Part shown: positions 9,502 to 17,268 of the stretch, piece after piece
Layout of the letters: the number at the start of each line of letters is the position of its first letter
Position numbering within the stretch: position 1 is the first letter of the stretch
Assembly: GCF_019904135.1 (NCBI RefSeq)
Contig: NZ_JAIOGQ010000022.1
Coordinates: forward strand, 1-64,000
DNA: 64,000 nt
Source of the DNA: Paenibacillus caui
GTDB lineage: Bacteria; Bacillota; Bacilli; Paenibacillales; Paenibacillaceae
Direction of reading: 5' to 3'
Position numbers and translations under genes: made by a program
Notes under the pieces: generated by a model
The model's input: only the letters and a program-made list of their open reading frames with translations
Told to the model about the DNA's origin: nothing
The model's database searches: none

Positions 9502-9585
9502 CCTTTCGTCATTTTGAAATCATCACGGCTATCCTTATTGCTGTTTCCATTTTATGATGCGCGCAACAAATTCAGCCATTGATTA

Positions 9586-12500
9586 TTAATGGCTCTGCCT
9601 GGCGGCAACCTTAACCTGCTCCGGCCGGTAAACGGAAAGCAGCTTTCCTTGCCTGTCCGCCGCAAACATCACCGTCCGTTCCCGTTCAAGATCAAACGAA
9701 TAAACGGCTCCGGTTTGCGGATCACGAATCTGGATTGGAGCGTCGCCGCCGTATTCCGAGATGAAGATGAACAGGCTGCCTTCCCGGAAGGACAGCTTGC
9801 GCCCATATACTCCGGGCAAATCCCCGCCTGCCGCCCACTCCAGCTCCGCCTTGGCCCCGGCAGTCCGCATCACCTCCGCGTACATGGCCATAACCGGCTC
9901 CGAGCGTTCGTTCAGCTCAAGCGGGAGCGGACACCAGATGAACCGGCCGGCTCCGAGCGGAATCGTCACCGGCGCTTCGGCAGGCCTGCGCCCCGGAAAT
10001 CGGTCCATGGCGAGCGTACCGATTTTGCTTCCCCCGAACGAAACCGGGTAGCGGCGATCCCCAAGCTCCAGCAGCTCCTCGCGCAGCACGTTGCCGTGCA
10101 CCGTTTCGGGAAGCTCCTGCTTAAGCCGGCCGTTAGCCTGCCCCCAATACGGGTCAGTCCGGAGCGGACCACTCCACAGCACCGTGCTGCCGCTTGCGGC
10201 GAGCTTCAGCAGCCGCTCAAACGCCTCATCCGAAAAATTGTGCGCGCTCGGCACGATGATCAGCTTCGCCGGATGCCGCTCCAGCGCCTCCAGATGATAC
10301 TCTCCGACGCCCCTTGGATGAACATTCAGCCCGTACGCGAGAACGCGGGCAGCGCGTGTTGTCGCTTCGTAAGCCAGCTTCTGGCTTGAAAAATCGTTCG
10401 AATACGGATAAACGACGGCCACATCCTCCAGCTTCCGGTCTTCGAACAGCGGGGCCGTTTCGCCGATGAAGCGTCCGAAATCGTAAGATACGTCGGCTTC
10501 CGGCTTCTGCGTCCCATCCGCCCGCAGCGCGCCGATATTCGACTCGTTGGCGTTGTCCATGAAGTAGTTGATGTTCCAGATCCACTGCATCGCGCCCGCG
10601 CCGCCCGTCGAGAACGCGTACGCGTATTTGCGTTCGAGGATATTGCGGAGCTCCTCCTCGGTGCGCTTTGCGATGCCGTCCGGCCGCTGCACATGCATGA
10701 TGCCCGTCTCTTGAATGAGGTTCGGTTTGTCCGGTGTCTTCGTGAAGATGCCGTCCCAGGCCAGATCGTCCATCTGCCACCAGGAATGCACGGTCGTATA
10801 ATCCACCGCAGGCGCATAGAAGAACGGAGACGGCCGCTGCGCGCAGATGCCCTCGTCCTGTCCCACAGTCACCAGCTGCCGCGGATCGGAACGGCGGATC
10901 GTGCCGATCAGCTCGGAGGCCCAGCGGTTGTGCATGTCCATGCTGAACAGCGCAAAATCGAGCAGAGGGCCCCGTTTCTTCGGCTGCAGTACGCTTTGGA
11001 ACGCGGTATCGTCCGGATCCGGCGGCTGGGCCGCTTCAAAGGACGGAAGCTGGGCGGGCGTCATATTCCAGCGCTCCTGAAGCAGCGCGATGTCTCCGTC
11101 ATGGCGCTCCCGCAGCCAGGCCGCCCAGGCTTCGCGTTCGAACCGGTCCTGAAGCCTTGACGGAGCTTCAAAAATACGCTTCGGGTCAAACAGCGAAGGC
11201 TCGTTGATCAGGTCCCAATGGACGTTGGTCGTTCCCTTCTGCCGGGTAACGATGGAAGCGACAAACCGTTTCTGCGCTTCAACCGCGCGCGGATCCAGGT
11301 AAGGATTGACGCCCTCCCAGGCCTCGGGCGCAAAGGAGAAAAACGTAAACGTCACCTCAAGCTCATGCCGCTTGGCGGTCAGCACAAACGCATCGATTGC
11401 CCGCATCACGTCTTCAGCGGCATGGCCGTCCGCGAACATAATCATCCGGTAGCCGGTCCAAATGCCGGTCCGGATCAGGTTGATGCCGGCCCGCTTCATT
11501 TCGGCCATATCCCGGTCCCAGCGCTCCACGTTCGGCAGCTGCAAAAATTTGCGCGATACGTCCGAGGTCATATAGGTCATCCCGACGATCGGAACGGGCT
11601 TGGCGGCCCTCATGAAATAATCCCGCCCCGCTTCAAGCGGCTCGCCGCTTTGCAGCAGCTGCCGGTCCATCCCCCACAGCGCCTGGGTCAAAATCCGGCG
11701 TTCTCCCCTATCCGAGCGGGCGTCGCAGACGATCCGGTACAAGCCGGGCTCCACCTGAACGGGCACTGGAATCCGGAGCTGCTGCAGGTCCGGATGCTCC
11801 GCTCCCGCTTCCACCGTCAACTGCGTTTTCCACAAGGCCTGCCGCTCCCCGTCTTTACGGACTTCGAGGTCAAAGCTCCAATGCCTGCTCGTCTCGGAAG
11901 TACGGGCCAGGCACTGGAGCTGCAGCGTCACAAGCGGCTGTTCCCCCGGCTCGTAAGAAGCGTAACCCGGCTTCAGCCACATTTCCGTTACGCCCGCCCC
12001 TGCGAATAAAGCCAGCTCCTTCAAGGCATCCGAGCCCCGGTCATTCCAGAACTGCCTCCCAATCTGCTGATTGACGAGAATCCAGCGCCCGCCTGCATAG
12101 CTTCCTTTATGCTGCTCCAGCATGACAACCGGAGCGCAGCGCTCGCGTCCGTCTTTGTCGACGCCGATGAGCAGCGGATAAATGACGGCATCCATCGGGC
12201 CGCATGCCCCCAACTCTTCCGGGATGTCGCTTGATTTGGTCGGATGCAGCGTAAGTCCCCACGTCGGCTCGAGGCCAAACAGCGATTCCTTGCCGCTCAG
12301 CAGCGGAAATTCGGAGGAAGCCTTTAAATGGCGGACTTTCGAGACGTCAACGGCAAGCGCGTCATGAATATCCATAATCTGATGATAGGCGAGCTGCTCC
12401 CTTTCGATCCGCAAGCCGCTTTTCTCCTTCCGAACAGGCTCACGGAACGGTACGCCTCCGGCATGCAAAAGCCCGCCGCCTCCTTCCAGATGGGCCTGAA

Positions 12501-12696
12501 TCGAAGGCCAGGCTTCTTTCGGAAAATACGGTCCGTGCAAATGGACGAGCACGTCCCATTTCTGTTCGGAGAGCGTCTTTGCCAGATGGTCCGCATCGGT
12601 CAGGGTTGCCCAAGCAGCCAGTTCCTTTAGTCTGTCCGCGGACGGCCTTTCTCCCGGATAAGGAAACGCGCTGTCGTAAAACAAAACAATGTTCAT
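9586..12696 (-). CDS. Large cytoplasmic clan GH-A glycoside hydrolase, family uncertain
   Basis: Protein of 1036 residues without a signal peptide. The ATG at 12696, preceded by AGGTGAGG, is preferred to a GTG four codons upstream. A TIM-barrel core is indicated by the WDRDMAEMKRAGINLIRTGIWTGY segment, by HWDLINEPSL with putative acid/base E499, and by PNLIQETGIM with putative nucleophile E663. The barrel is followed by a glutamine-amidotransferase-like trimerisation region (KLIIVPSAHNFSDEAFERLLKLA), as in GH42-like beta-galactosidases. The N-terminal 350 residues look like a class-I amidotransferase fold plus beta-sandwich. Upstream lies a conserved operator-like block. I cannot assign the family or substrate. 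Confidence 0.8.
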   Translation of the reverse strand: MNIVLFYDSAFPYPGERPSADRLKELAAWATLTDADHLAKTLSEQKWDVLVHLHGPYFPKEAWPSIQAHLEGGGGLLHAGGVPFREPVRKEKSGLRIEREQLAYHQIMDIHDALAVDVSKVRHLKASSEFPLLSGKESLFGLEPTWGLTLHPTKSSDIPEELGACGPMDAVIYPLLIGVDKDGRERCAPVVMLEQHKGSYAGGRWILVNQQIGRQFWNDRGSDALKELALFAGAGVTEMWLKPGYASYEPGEQPLVTLQLQCLARTSETSRHWSFDLEVRKDGERQALWKTQLTVEAGAEHPDLQQLRIPVPVQVEPGLYRIVCDARSDRGERRILTQALWGMDRQLLQSGEPLEAGRDYFMRAAKPVPIVGMTYMTSDVSRKFLQLPNVERWDRDMAEMKRAGINLIRTGIWTGYRMIMFADGHAAEDVMRAIDAFVLTAKRHELEVTFTFFSFAPEAWEGVNPYLDPRAVEAQKRFVASIVTRQKGTTNVHWDLINEPSLFDPKRIFEAPSRLQDRFEREAWAAWLRERHDGDIALLQERWNMTPAQLPSFEAAQPPDPDDTAFQSVLQPKKRGPLLDFALFSMDMHNRWASELIGTIRRSDPRQLVTVGQDEGICAQRPSPFFYAPAVDYTTVHSWWQMDDLAWDGIFTKTPDKPNLIQETGIMHVQRPDGIAKRTEEELRNILERKYAYAFSTGGAGAMQWIWNINYFMDNANESNIGALRADGTQKPEADVSYDFGRFIGETAPLFEDRKLEDVAVVYPYSNDFSSQKLAYEATTRAARVLAYGLNVHPRGVGEYHLEALERHPAKLIIVPSAHNFSDEAFERLLKLAASGSTVLWSGPLRTDPYWGQANGRLKQELPETVHGNVLREELLELGDRRYPVSFGGSKIGTLAMDRFPGRRPAEAPVTIPLGAGRFIWCPLPLELNERSEPVMAMYAEVMRTAGAKAELEWAAGGDLPGVYGRKLSFREGSLFIFISEYGGDAPIQIRDPQTGAVYSFDLERERTVMFAADRQGKLLSVYRPEQVKVAARQSH

Positions 12697-12722
12697 CCGC
12701 CGCCTCACCTTTCAACAAACGT

Positions 12723-12777
12723 TTTTGTTATTTTCGTTATGTTGTGATATGATACCGTTATTAAAGTCAGTTTACTT
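12723..12777. promoter_or_regulatory. Operator/promoter block upstream of the glycosidase gene (copy A)
   Basis: A 55-bp block with three GTTAT boxes (at about 12727, 12736 and 12757). It matches 14144-14198 without gaps at 44 of 55 positions. It lies 27-81 bases upstream of the glycosidase start, on the transcribed side. The adjacent LacI regulator is the natural candidate ligand. Confidence 0.65.
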
Positions 12778-12895
12778 GGTTCCCCTTGGATCGTCAATTC
12801 CTCAAAAAGGGGCAATTTCGGCGGTTTAGACGGCTAATTTTCCGTTCATGCCCCGCTGGAAGCATCCGGACGCCCTTTTCGTCCGGATTGATGAT

Positions 12896-12934
12896 GTTAT
12901 TTTTCACCGGCTGGCTATAGCTATTAAAAATAAC
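12896..12934. promoter_or_regulatory. Inverted repeat in front of the LacI gene
   Basis: GTTATTTTT (12896-12904) and AAAAATAAC (12926-12934) are exact reverse complements 32 bases before the LacI start. They carry the same GTTAT half-site as the glycosidase operator, suggesting autoregulation. A second small hairpin, ATCCGGAC/GTCCGGAT, lies at 12864-12888. Confidence 0.5.
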
Positions 12935-12965
12935 GGGCGGTGCGCTGCCCATCAGGAGAAGAAAT

Positions 12966-14003
12966 ATGGCGCGAAAAGTTTCGATCCAATACTTGGCAGA
13001 CCAGCTTGGTCTGTCCAAATACGCGGTTTCCAGAGCCCTCAGCGGCAAACCCGGAGTCAGTGAGGCGACTCGGGCACGGGTTGTGGACCTGGCCCGGACT
13101 TTGGGCTATCGGCGGCAGCAGACGGCCGTGACCGGCACTAGGGAAGCGAAGGCTTCCCCGCAGTTCGTTCTGATCTGCATGAATCAATTGAATCAGCTGA
13201 ATGCGAGCTACTGGCAGCGTGTGCTGGCCGGGATCATTGCAGGCTGCAGCGAGCGGGGATGGCATCATATCATTCTGTCGCCCGGCACCCGCGACAGCGG
13301 CAAGGCGACGACGCCTGAGGAGGCGATTGCGCCGCATCTGGATTGGCGCGGCTGCATCGGCATTATCGTGATTGGCTCATTTTCGTATCCAACCCTGCAC
13401 ACGCTGGCGGATACAGGCAAGCCACTCGTGCTCGTCGACCACCGCGAACCGCTGCTCGTTTGCGACAAAATCAACCATGACAATCTGGAAGCGGGCATCG
13501 CCATTTGCCGGCATATGCTTGCAGCCAAGTGCCGCCGCATCGGTTTTATAGGAGACGAAGGACGGACTCCGAGCTTTGCCGAGCGCCGGATCGGAGTTCG
13601 AATCGGAGTGGAACGTTTTGGAACGCCGGATACCCGGCTTTTGGAATGGGAAGTTCCTTACGAGGAAGGAGGATGGACGGACGCTCTGGCGGACCGTCTC
13701 CTGCAAATTCCCGAAGCAGAGCGTCCGGAAGCCTGGATCGGAGCCAATGACGACATTGCCTTACAATGGATGCGGAAGCTTCAGGAGCTTGGGGTCGATA
13801 TTCCGGGGCAATGCCGAATTGGCGGCATCGACAACATTTATGCCGCCGCCCAGTCAACGCCGCTGCTTACGACGGTGAACCTGGGCAAAGAGGAGCTCGG
13901 TGAGCGCGCGGTTGAATCCTTGCAGCGACGGATTGAACGGCCCGGCTCGTCAACTGAAACGGTGCTGCTCGCCTCGACGCTGATTCCCCGGGATTCCGCT
14001 TGA
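12966..14003 (+). CDS. LacI-family transcriptional regulator
   Basis: Protein of 345 residues. The N-terminal LacI helix-turn-helix and hinge read VSIQYLADQLGLSKYAVSRALSGKPGVSEATRARV. A periplasmic-binding-protein-like sensor follows, with VLVDHREP, GFIGDEGR and the C-terminal LLTTVNLGKEELGERAVESL segment. AGGAGAAG precedes the ATG. The divergent glycosidase gene, and a second operator copy beyond the 3' end, mark this as local regulator of a glycoside-utilisation regulon. Confidence 0.92.
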   Translation: MARKVSIQYLADQLGLSKYAVSRALSGKPGVSEATRARVVDLARTLGYRRQQTAVTGTREAKASPQFVLICMNQLNQLNASYWQRVLAGIIAGCSERGWHHIILSPGTRDSGKATTPEEAIAPHLDWRGCIGIIVIGSFSYPTLHTLADTGKPLVLVDHREPLLVCDKINHDNLEAGIAICRHMLAAKCRRIGFIGDEGRTPSFAERRIGVRIGVERFGTPDTRLLEWEVPYEEGGWTDALADRLLQIPEAERPEAWIGANDDIALQWMRKLQELGVDIPGQCRIGGIDNIYAAAQSTPLLTTVNLGKEELGERAVESLQRRIERPGSSTETVLLASTLIPRDSA

Positions 14004-14005
14004 AG

Positions 14006-14143
14006 CTACCAACGGATTTCCTCTCCTTTTTCCGCCGATGCGTAGATGCCGGTTAACATTTTCATCACTTCCACGCCGTCCTGAACCGGGCTGAGCGGCT
14101 GCTTTCTTTGGCGAATGCACTCGATGAAGTGGTCGATTTCATT
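14006..14143 (-). pseudogene. C-terminal remnant of a Gfo/Idh/MocA dehydrogenase
   Basis: About 45 codons, EIDHFIECIRQRKQPLSPVQDGVEVMKMLTGIYASAEKGEEI, align with the last 45 residues of the intact dehydrogenase at 6480-7538 (HFIDCVQNNKQPLSPVEDGVEIMKIL). The frame continues open to 14242, but that upstream part translates a promoter-like block. There is no ribosome site and no Rossmann domain, so an internal deletion has removed roughly 300 N-terminal residues and joined the operator to the gene's tail. Confidence 0.85.
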
Positions 14144-14198
14144 TTTTGTTATGTTCGTTATTTTGTAGTATGAACTAGTTATTGACGACAGTTTACTT
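14144..14198. promoter_or_regulatory. Second copy of the glycosidase operator block (copy B)
   Basis: Matches 12723-12777 in the same orientation with no gaps and 11 mismatches over 55 bases; the GTTAT boxes are kept. It ends exactly where homology to the dehydrogenase tail begins, so it is the surviving promoter of the deleted gene. Confidence 0.65.
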
Positions 14199-14295
14199 TT
14201 TTCCTTTTCTAGCGTCAAAATGGAATCGGCATATAGTCCCATTCATTTGAATGGGGCGTAGCCAAATCCGCATTAAACCTTCACATCCTAGACCA

Positions 14296-14900
14296 TCAAT
14301 AGTTCGCGGACAGCCGCTTTGTCCCCACTTTTAATTCCAGTGCGAGACCCGCGCTGCCATTATAAGTATCGACCTGTTTGTAAATATATTCGATCTGGAG
14401 CTGCTCCCTGTATCCCGTATCCGGGTGCATCACATCCGGTTTCGAAACATTGCGGGCATCTTTAAACATGGACATCATTTGCTCGGCCGTCCGATAGCTC
14501 AGAGCTTTGTCGGAGACGGATGTGAACTTGCCCGGCGAGGAGGACATCAAATTCCGCATTGATTGAATCCAAGGGTCTTCTTCTATGGAGATCGTTTGGG
14601 AAGAACTGCTGGCCTTAGGATGCCTGGCAGGCTGCCCCGATTGATTATTAATGGCAATCAGAACCGCTGCAACGTGTTTGCAATAATAATAAAAGCTGCT
14701 AAAGGCGGGGCAATTGCAATCCGCTTCAATATCCCCGAAATCATCAATGTCCACCGTTACCTTGTACGTGGCTCCGCCTTTCACTTTGGCTTTGTAATGC
14801 ATCGTTTCCTCGTCGGAATCAAGCCAGGTCACGCGTCCGGCACGAAAGTAGTCTTTGCCCCTATTATAGGAAGTAGCTCCACATATGGTTTTAATATTGA
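14296..14900 (-). pseudogene. N-terminal fragment of a SWIM zinc-finger protein (SNF2 helicase type)
   Basis: About 200 codons, from ICGATSYNRGKDYFRAG onward. The SWIM finger CNCPAF...CKHVAAVL (C-x-C-n-C-x-H) is intact. The sequence resembles the N-terminus of SWIM-containing SNF2 helicases, but the frame stops at VGTKRLSANY and no helicase domain follows. At the 5' side it is fused to the GCACCAC repeat array at 14916-14988 and has no proper start. Truncated at both ends, it is not expected to function. Confidence 0.75.
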
Positions 14901-14915
14901 ATATTATCACCCGAT

Positions 14916-14988
14916 TGCACCACTCTAACTGTTTTTTGCACCACTGAATATCATAAAATGCACCACCAAAAACCATAAATTACACCAG
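14916..14988. mobile_element. Orphan end of an IS21-like or Tn7-like element (iterated boxes)
   Basis: TGCACCAC occurs at 14916, 14937 and 14959, with a variant TACACCAG at 14981: four boxes spaced 21-22 bases apart. Regularly iterated transposase sites of this kind are characteristic of IS21-family and Tn7-like ends. No transposase gene is present, so this is a solo end left after deletion. It interrupts the SWIM-domain gene at its 5' end. Confidence 0.45.
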
Positions 14989-14998
14989 ATTGATATGT

Positions 14999-15031
14999 GA
15001 ACCTGACGGAATCATGAATTTCGTCAGGTTC
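14999..15031 (+). terminator. Orphan hairpin GAACCTGACG/CGTCAGGTTC
   Basis: GAACCTGACG (14999-15008) pairs perfectly with CGTCAGGTTC (15022-15031) and is followed by TTTCT. No plus-strand gene lies just upstream, so it is probably a leftover terminator in the decayed region. Confidence 0.45.
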
Positions 15032-15159
15032 TTTCTGCATTCTAGCTCTTGTTAAATCAAAGCAATCTAAGCAAAAATAAATGTATTTGATTATTTTGCA
15101 TAAGTTCACTTTACTTTTGTAAAAAGTGAGTTTATAATTTGATTCAAGAGGTGATGGTC

Positions 15160-15399
15160 GTGAAGAAAGATTTTGGTGATTCGATATCAAATAAGGTTTA
15201 TGAATATCGTGTACTTGCCAGAATGTCTCAGCAAGAATTAGCAGAGAAAGTCGGGGTTTCCAAACAAACCATCTTCGTAATGGAAAAAGGAAATTATGTT
15301 CCGACTCTGCTGTTAGCTTTTCGAATTGCCGAATTTTTTAATGTTGATGTAAACAATATTTTTACTTATGTGAAAGGAAATGATCAAAATGAAAATTAA
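15160..15399 (+). CDS. Small XRE-family helix-turn-helix regulator
   Basis: About 79 residues, consisting only of an XRE domain: RMSQQELAEKVGVSKQTIFVMEKGNYVPTLLLAFRIAEFFNVDVNNIF. It belongs to the YvaO/Cro-like single-domain group common beside small membrane proteins. AGAGG eight bases upstream favours the GTG at 15160 over upstream frame starts. The next gene overlaps it, so the two are an operon, and ABC transporter relics follow. AT-rich and likely acquired. Confidence 0.85.
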   Translation: MKKDFGDSISNKVYEYRVLARMSQQELAEKVGVSKQTIFVMEKGNYVPTLLLAFRIAEFFNVDVNNIFTYVKGNDQNEN

Positions 15400-15742
15400 G
15401 TTTATCTCAGATATCCATGACGCAATTTTTTACCCTTTAAAGTCCTGGGCTGAACAATCTCCGGGAAATTGGAATATTCTCATTGGTAGCGGTTTTGTAT
15501 TGCTTTTAGTCGGAGGGATTCTAACATACGTATTTCAAAAAAAAATGGGTAAAGCTGATGAAAGAACAATGCAAATATCTTTAAAAAGTGCCCTCATTAT
15601 GTTATGTGTAGTAATTTTGTGCGACATGATTTTCCCGAAAGAATATATGTGGCAAATTTTCTTCTTATTTAAATATTCTCTTGCATTCCTCGCTTCAGGA
15701 ATCTATCTAGCTGTTCGATATAAAAAAGATTTTTTTAACTAA
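15389..15742 (+). CDS. Small membrane protein coupled to the XRE regulator
   Basis: About 117 residues with three hydrophobic segments (IGSGFVLLLVGGILTYVF, ALIMLCVVILCDMIF and FFLFKYSLAFLASGIYLAV) and a charged KKMGKADERT stretch after the first. This is the layout of DUF2178-type proteins often encoded beside XRE regulators; the assignment is tentative. The start is ATG at 15389, or 15380 with the same frame; AAAGGA supports the former. It overlaps the end of the XRE gene. Confidence 0.65.
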   Translation: MKIKFISDIHDAIFYPLKSWAEQSPGNWNILIGSGFVLLLVGGILTYVFQKKMGKADERTMQISLKSALIMLCVVILCDMIFPKEYMWQIFFLFKYSLAFLASGIYLAVRYKKDFFN

Positions 15743-15766
15743 AGAACTAAACAGGAGGATTGGGAA

Positions 15767-16126
15767 ATGCTTGTAAATTCAATTACTAAGAAATACGCTG
15801 GCAAAAGTACCCTGATGAAGATTATAACGCAAACCATTCAAACCTATGATGGATCAGTTGCAGACAATCATCAGGTAGGGTACTTGATCGAGGAACCAAA
15901 GCTATTCAGTAATAAGACGGGATTATTCCACTTAACTTATTTTTCAGGAATTTACGGAAACACCTTCAAACTTAATGAATACGAGGGGCTCTTACGGAAC
16001 CTGCAATTATTCGATGTGTTGAATAAAAAGGTGAAGGAATATTCTTTAGGAATGCGGCAAAAAAGTGTACACAAGCAGCAAGTATACTTCAACCCTCTTT
16101 GGTTACAAAAAAAGAGACGACTCTGA
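15767..16126 (+). pseudogene. Broken ABC transporter ATPase
   Basis: The frame starts ITKKYAGKSTLMKII. The segment between the first strand and the Walker A box is missing, so only AGKST of the usual GxNGAGKST remains. A signature-like SLGMRQK occurs near residue 95, after which homology ends; no Walker B or H-loop follows. The gene therefore has an internal deletion and a 3' truncation. It probably was the ATPase of an exporter operon with the two small genes upstream. Confidence 0.8.
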
Positions 16127-16136
16127 AAAAGTCGTC
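16116..16136 (+). terminator. Hairpin at the end of the broken ATPase gene
   Basis: GACGACT pairs with AGTCGTC around a CTGAAAA loop, followed by GTCTTATAA. Short and without a long U-tract, it is only a moderate candidate. Confidence 0.4.
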
Positions 16137-16200
16137 GTCTTATAAACGAGCTATCAATAAATATATCAGCTTCAAAGGTTTCATTGAGAACCTCGTAATT

Positions 16201-16449
16201 CTAGTTTAAACCGAAAGACCTATCATGACCAGAGACGAGAAATGCATAGCTTTCAAGCTCTACAAAACCAAAGCCCTTTCCTGTCCCCTGCTCCTCTTCA
16301 AACTTTGCCTGCAGCTCATTCAAATGTCCCTGCTCGATGATTTGCCCCTTGTCGATGACAATGATGTCATCATAAAGCGGCAGCGTTTGTTTGAACAGCT
16401 TGTGCGTTATACCTGAAATTTTCTCGCCAGCAATGCGTATTTCCTGAAA
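16201..16449 (-). pseudogene. C-terminal fragment of an ABC exporter ATPase
   Basis: Minus-strand frame without a start. It reads IRIAGEKISGITHKLFKQ, then LPLYDDIIVIDKGQIIEQGH and NELQAKFEEEQ, with stop at 16201-16203. The H-loop THKL followed by DDIIVIDKGQIIEQG is the standard end of an ABC exporter nucleotide-binding domain. Walker A and B parts are absent, and a stop at 16450 closes the frame upstream. A relic of a second transporter, facing the one at 15767. Confidence 0.7.
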
Positions 16450-16522
16450 CTATTTCTCGATTTTAAGGTAGCCGTGAGTTATAATATTTGTAATTTATTC
16501 CGATCAGAAAAGGGTGATTTAT

Positions 16523-16951
16523 GTGAGCGCTGTTTCAACCTCAATTCCGCGCCCTCTTGTCAGAACGAATCAATGGGTCATTGTTCTGTCTGTGCTCCTG
16601 ACCTGGGTCAGCGGGGCATACTGGATTTTGGCCGTTCCTCTTGCGTCAGGATTGCTGGGTGTGTTCTTTAACTTTAATCCCGTTATGCGTATCGCCAAAC
16701 TGTTTCTCCGTAAAAGTCCGGCTTCCTATGTTCAGGAGGATCGCGGACAGCAGCGGTTTAATCAACTGCTTGCCGTCCTGTTCCTGCTCGTTGCCCTGAT
16801 CGGCTACACCTTCGGGTTAACCGTTCTTGCTTACGTCTTCTCGGCCATGGTATTCCTGGCAGCCTTCATAGCGATTCTGGGCTTCTGCGTCGGCTGCTTT
16901 ATCCTGTACCAATGGTCGCAGTATAAATACAGAAGAAGATCGCGGGCCTAA
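16523..16951 (+). CDS. DUF4395 family membrane protein
   Basis: About 142 residues. It has four predicted membrane helices and the DUF4395 signature near the C-terminus, FIAILGFCVGCFILYQW, with two cysteines in GFCVGC. The function of this family is unknown; some members occur next to thioredoxin-like or sulfur genes. AAGGGTGA before the GTG at 16523 defines the start. GC-richer than the decayed DNA upstream, it marks return to core-like sequence. Confidence 0.85.
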   Translation: MSAVSTSIPRPLVRTNQWVIVLSVLLTWVSGAYWILAVPLASGLLGVFFNFNPVMRIAKLFLRKSPASYVQEDRGQQRFNQLLAVLFLLVALIGYTFGLTVLAYVFSAMVFLAAFIAILGFCVGCFILYQWSQYKYRRRSRA

Positions 16952-16962
16952 AACCCGTTCCA

Positions 16963-16991
16963 TCAAGCGCCCCTTTTAGCGGAGCGCTTGA
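16963..16991 (+). terminator. Terminator after the DUF4395 gene
   Basis: TCAAGCGC (16963-16970) and GCGCTTGA (16984-16991) form a perfect stem 12 bases after the stop codon, followed by TTTCATTT. Confidence 0.7.
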
Positions 16992-16997
16992 TTTCAT

Positions 16998-17268
16998 TTA
17001 GAGAAGAATGGCATCCTCTCCCCTTCACCTTCAGGGTCACCGGGCGGCTCTCCGCGGTTTTGCCGAGAAGAACCACTGCCAGCAGAGCAGCCGGCACCGA
17101 CCTGATAGGCGGATTTCCGATCTATATCCTTCGGTTTCACGGGACGAACCTTCATCCCGGCAGTCTGTTCCTCTACGACGCCTATCAGCAGATCGTTACG
17201 TAACGTCCGTACAATTACCGTTTTCAAACCGCGGGATAATCCCTGCTGCTTCTCACGCAGTGCATATA
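16998..17268. other. Intergenic stretch, no supported gene
   Basis: About 270 bases between the DUF4395 terminator and the end of the MATE exporter gene. Both strands stay open here, but neither translation matches a family I recognise and neither has a ribosome site. I see no clear terminator for the RiPP operon that ends at 17269. Confidence 0.5.

Noticed and set aside
14144..14242. Upstream part of the dehydrogenase-fragment frame as coding sequence
   Set aside because: This stretch matches a promoter block in front of the glycosidase gene, so the open frame is accidental.
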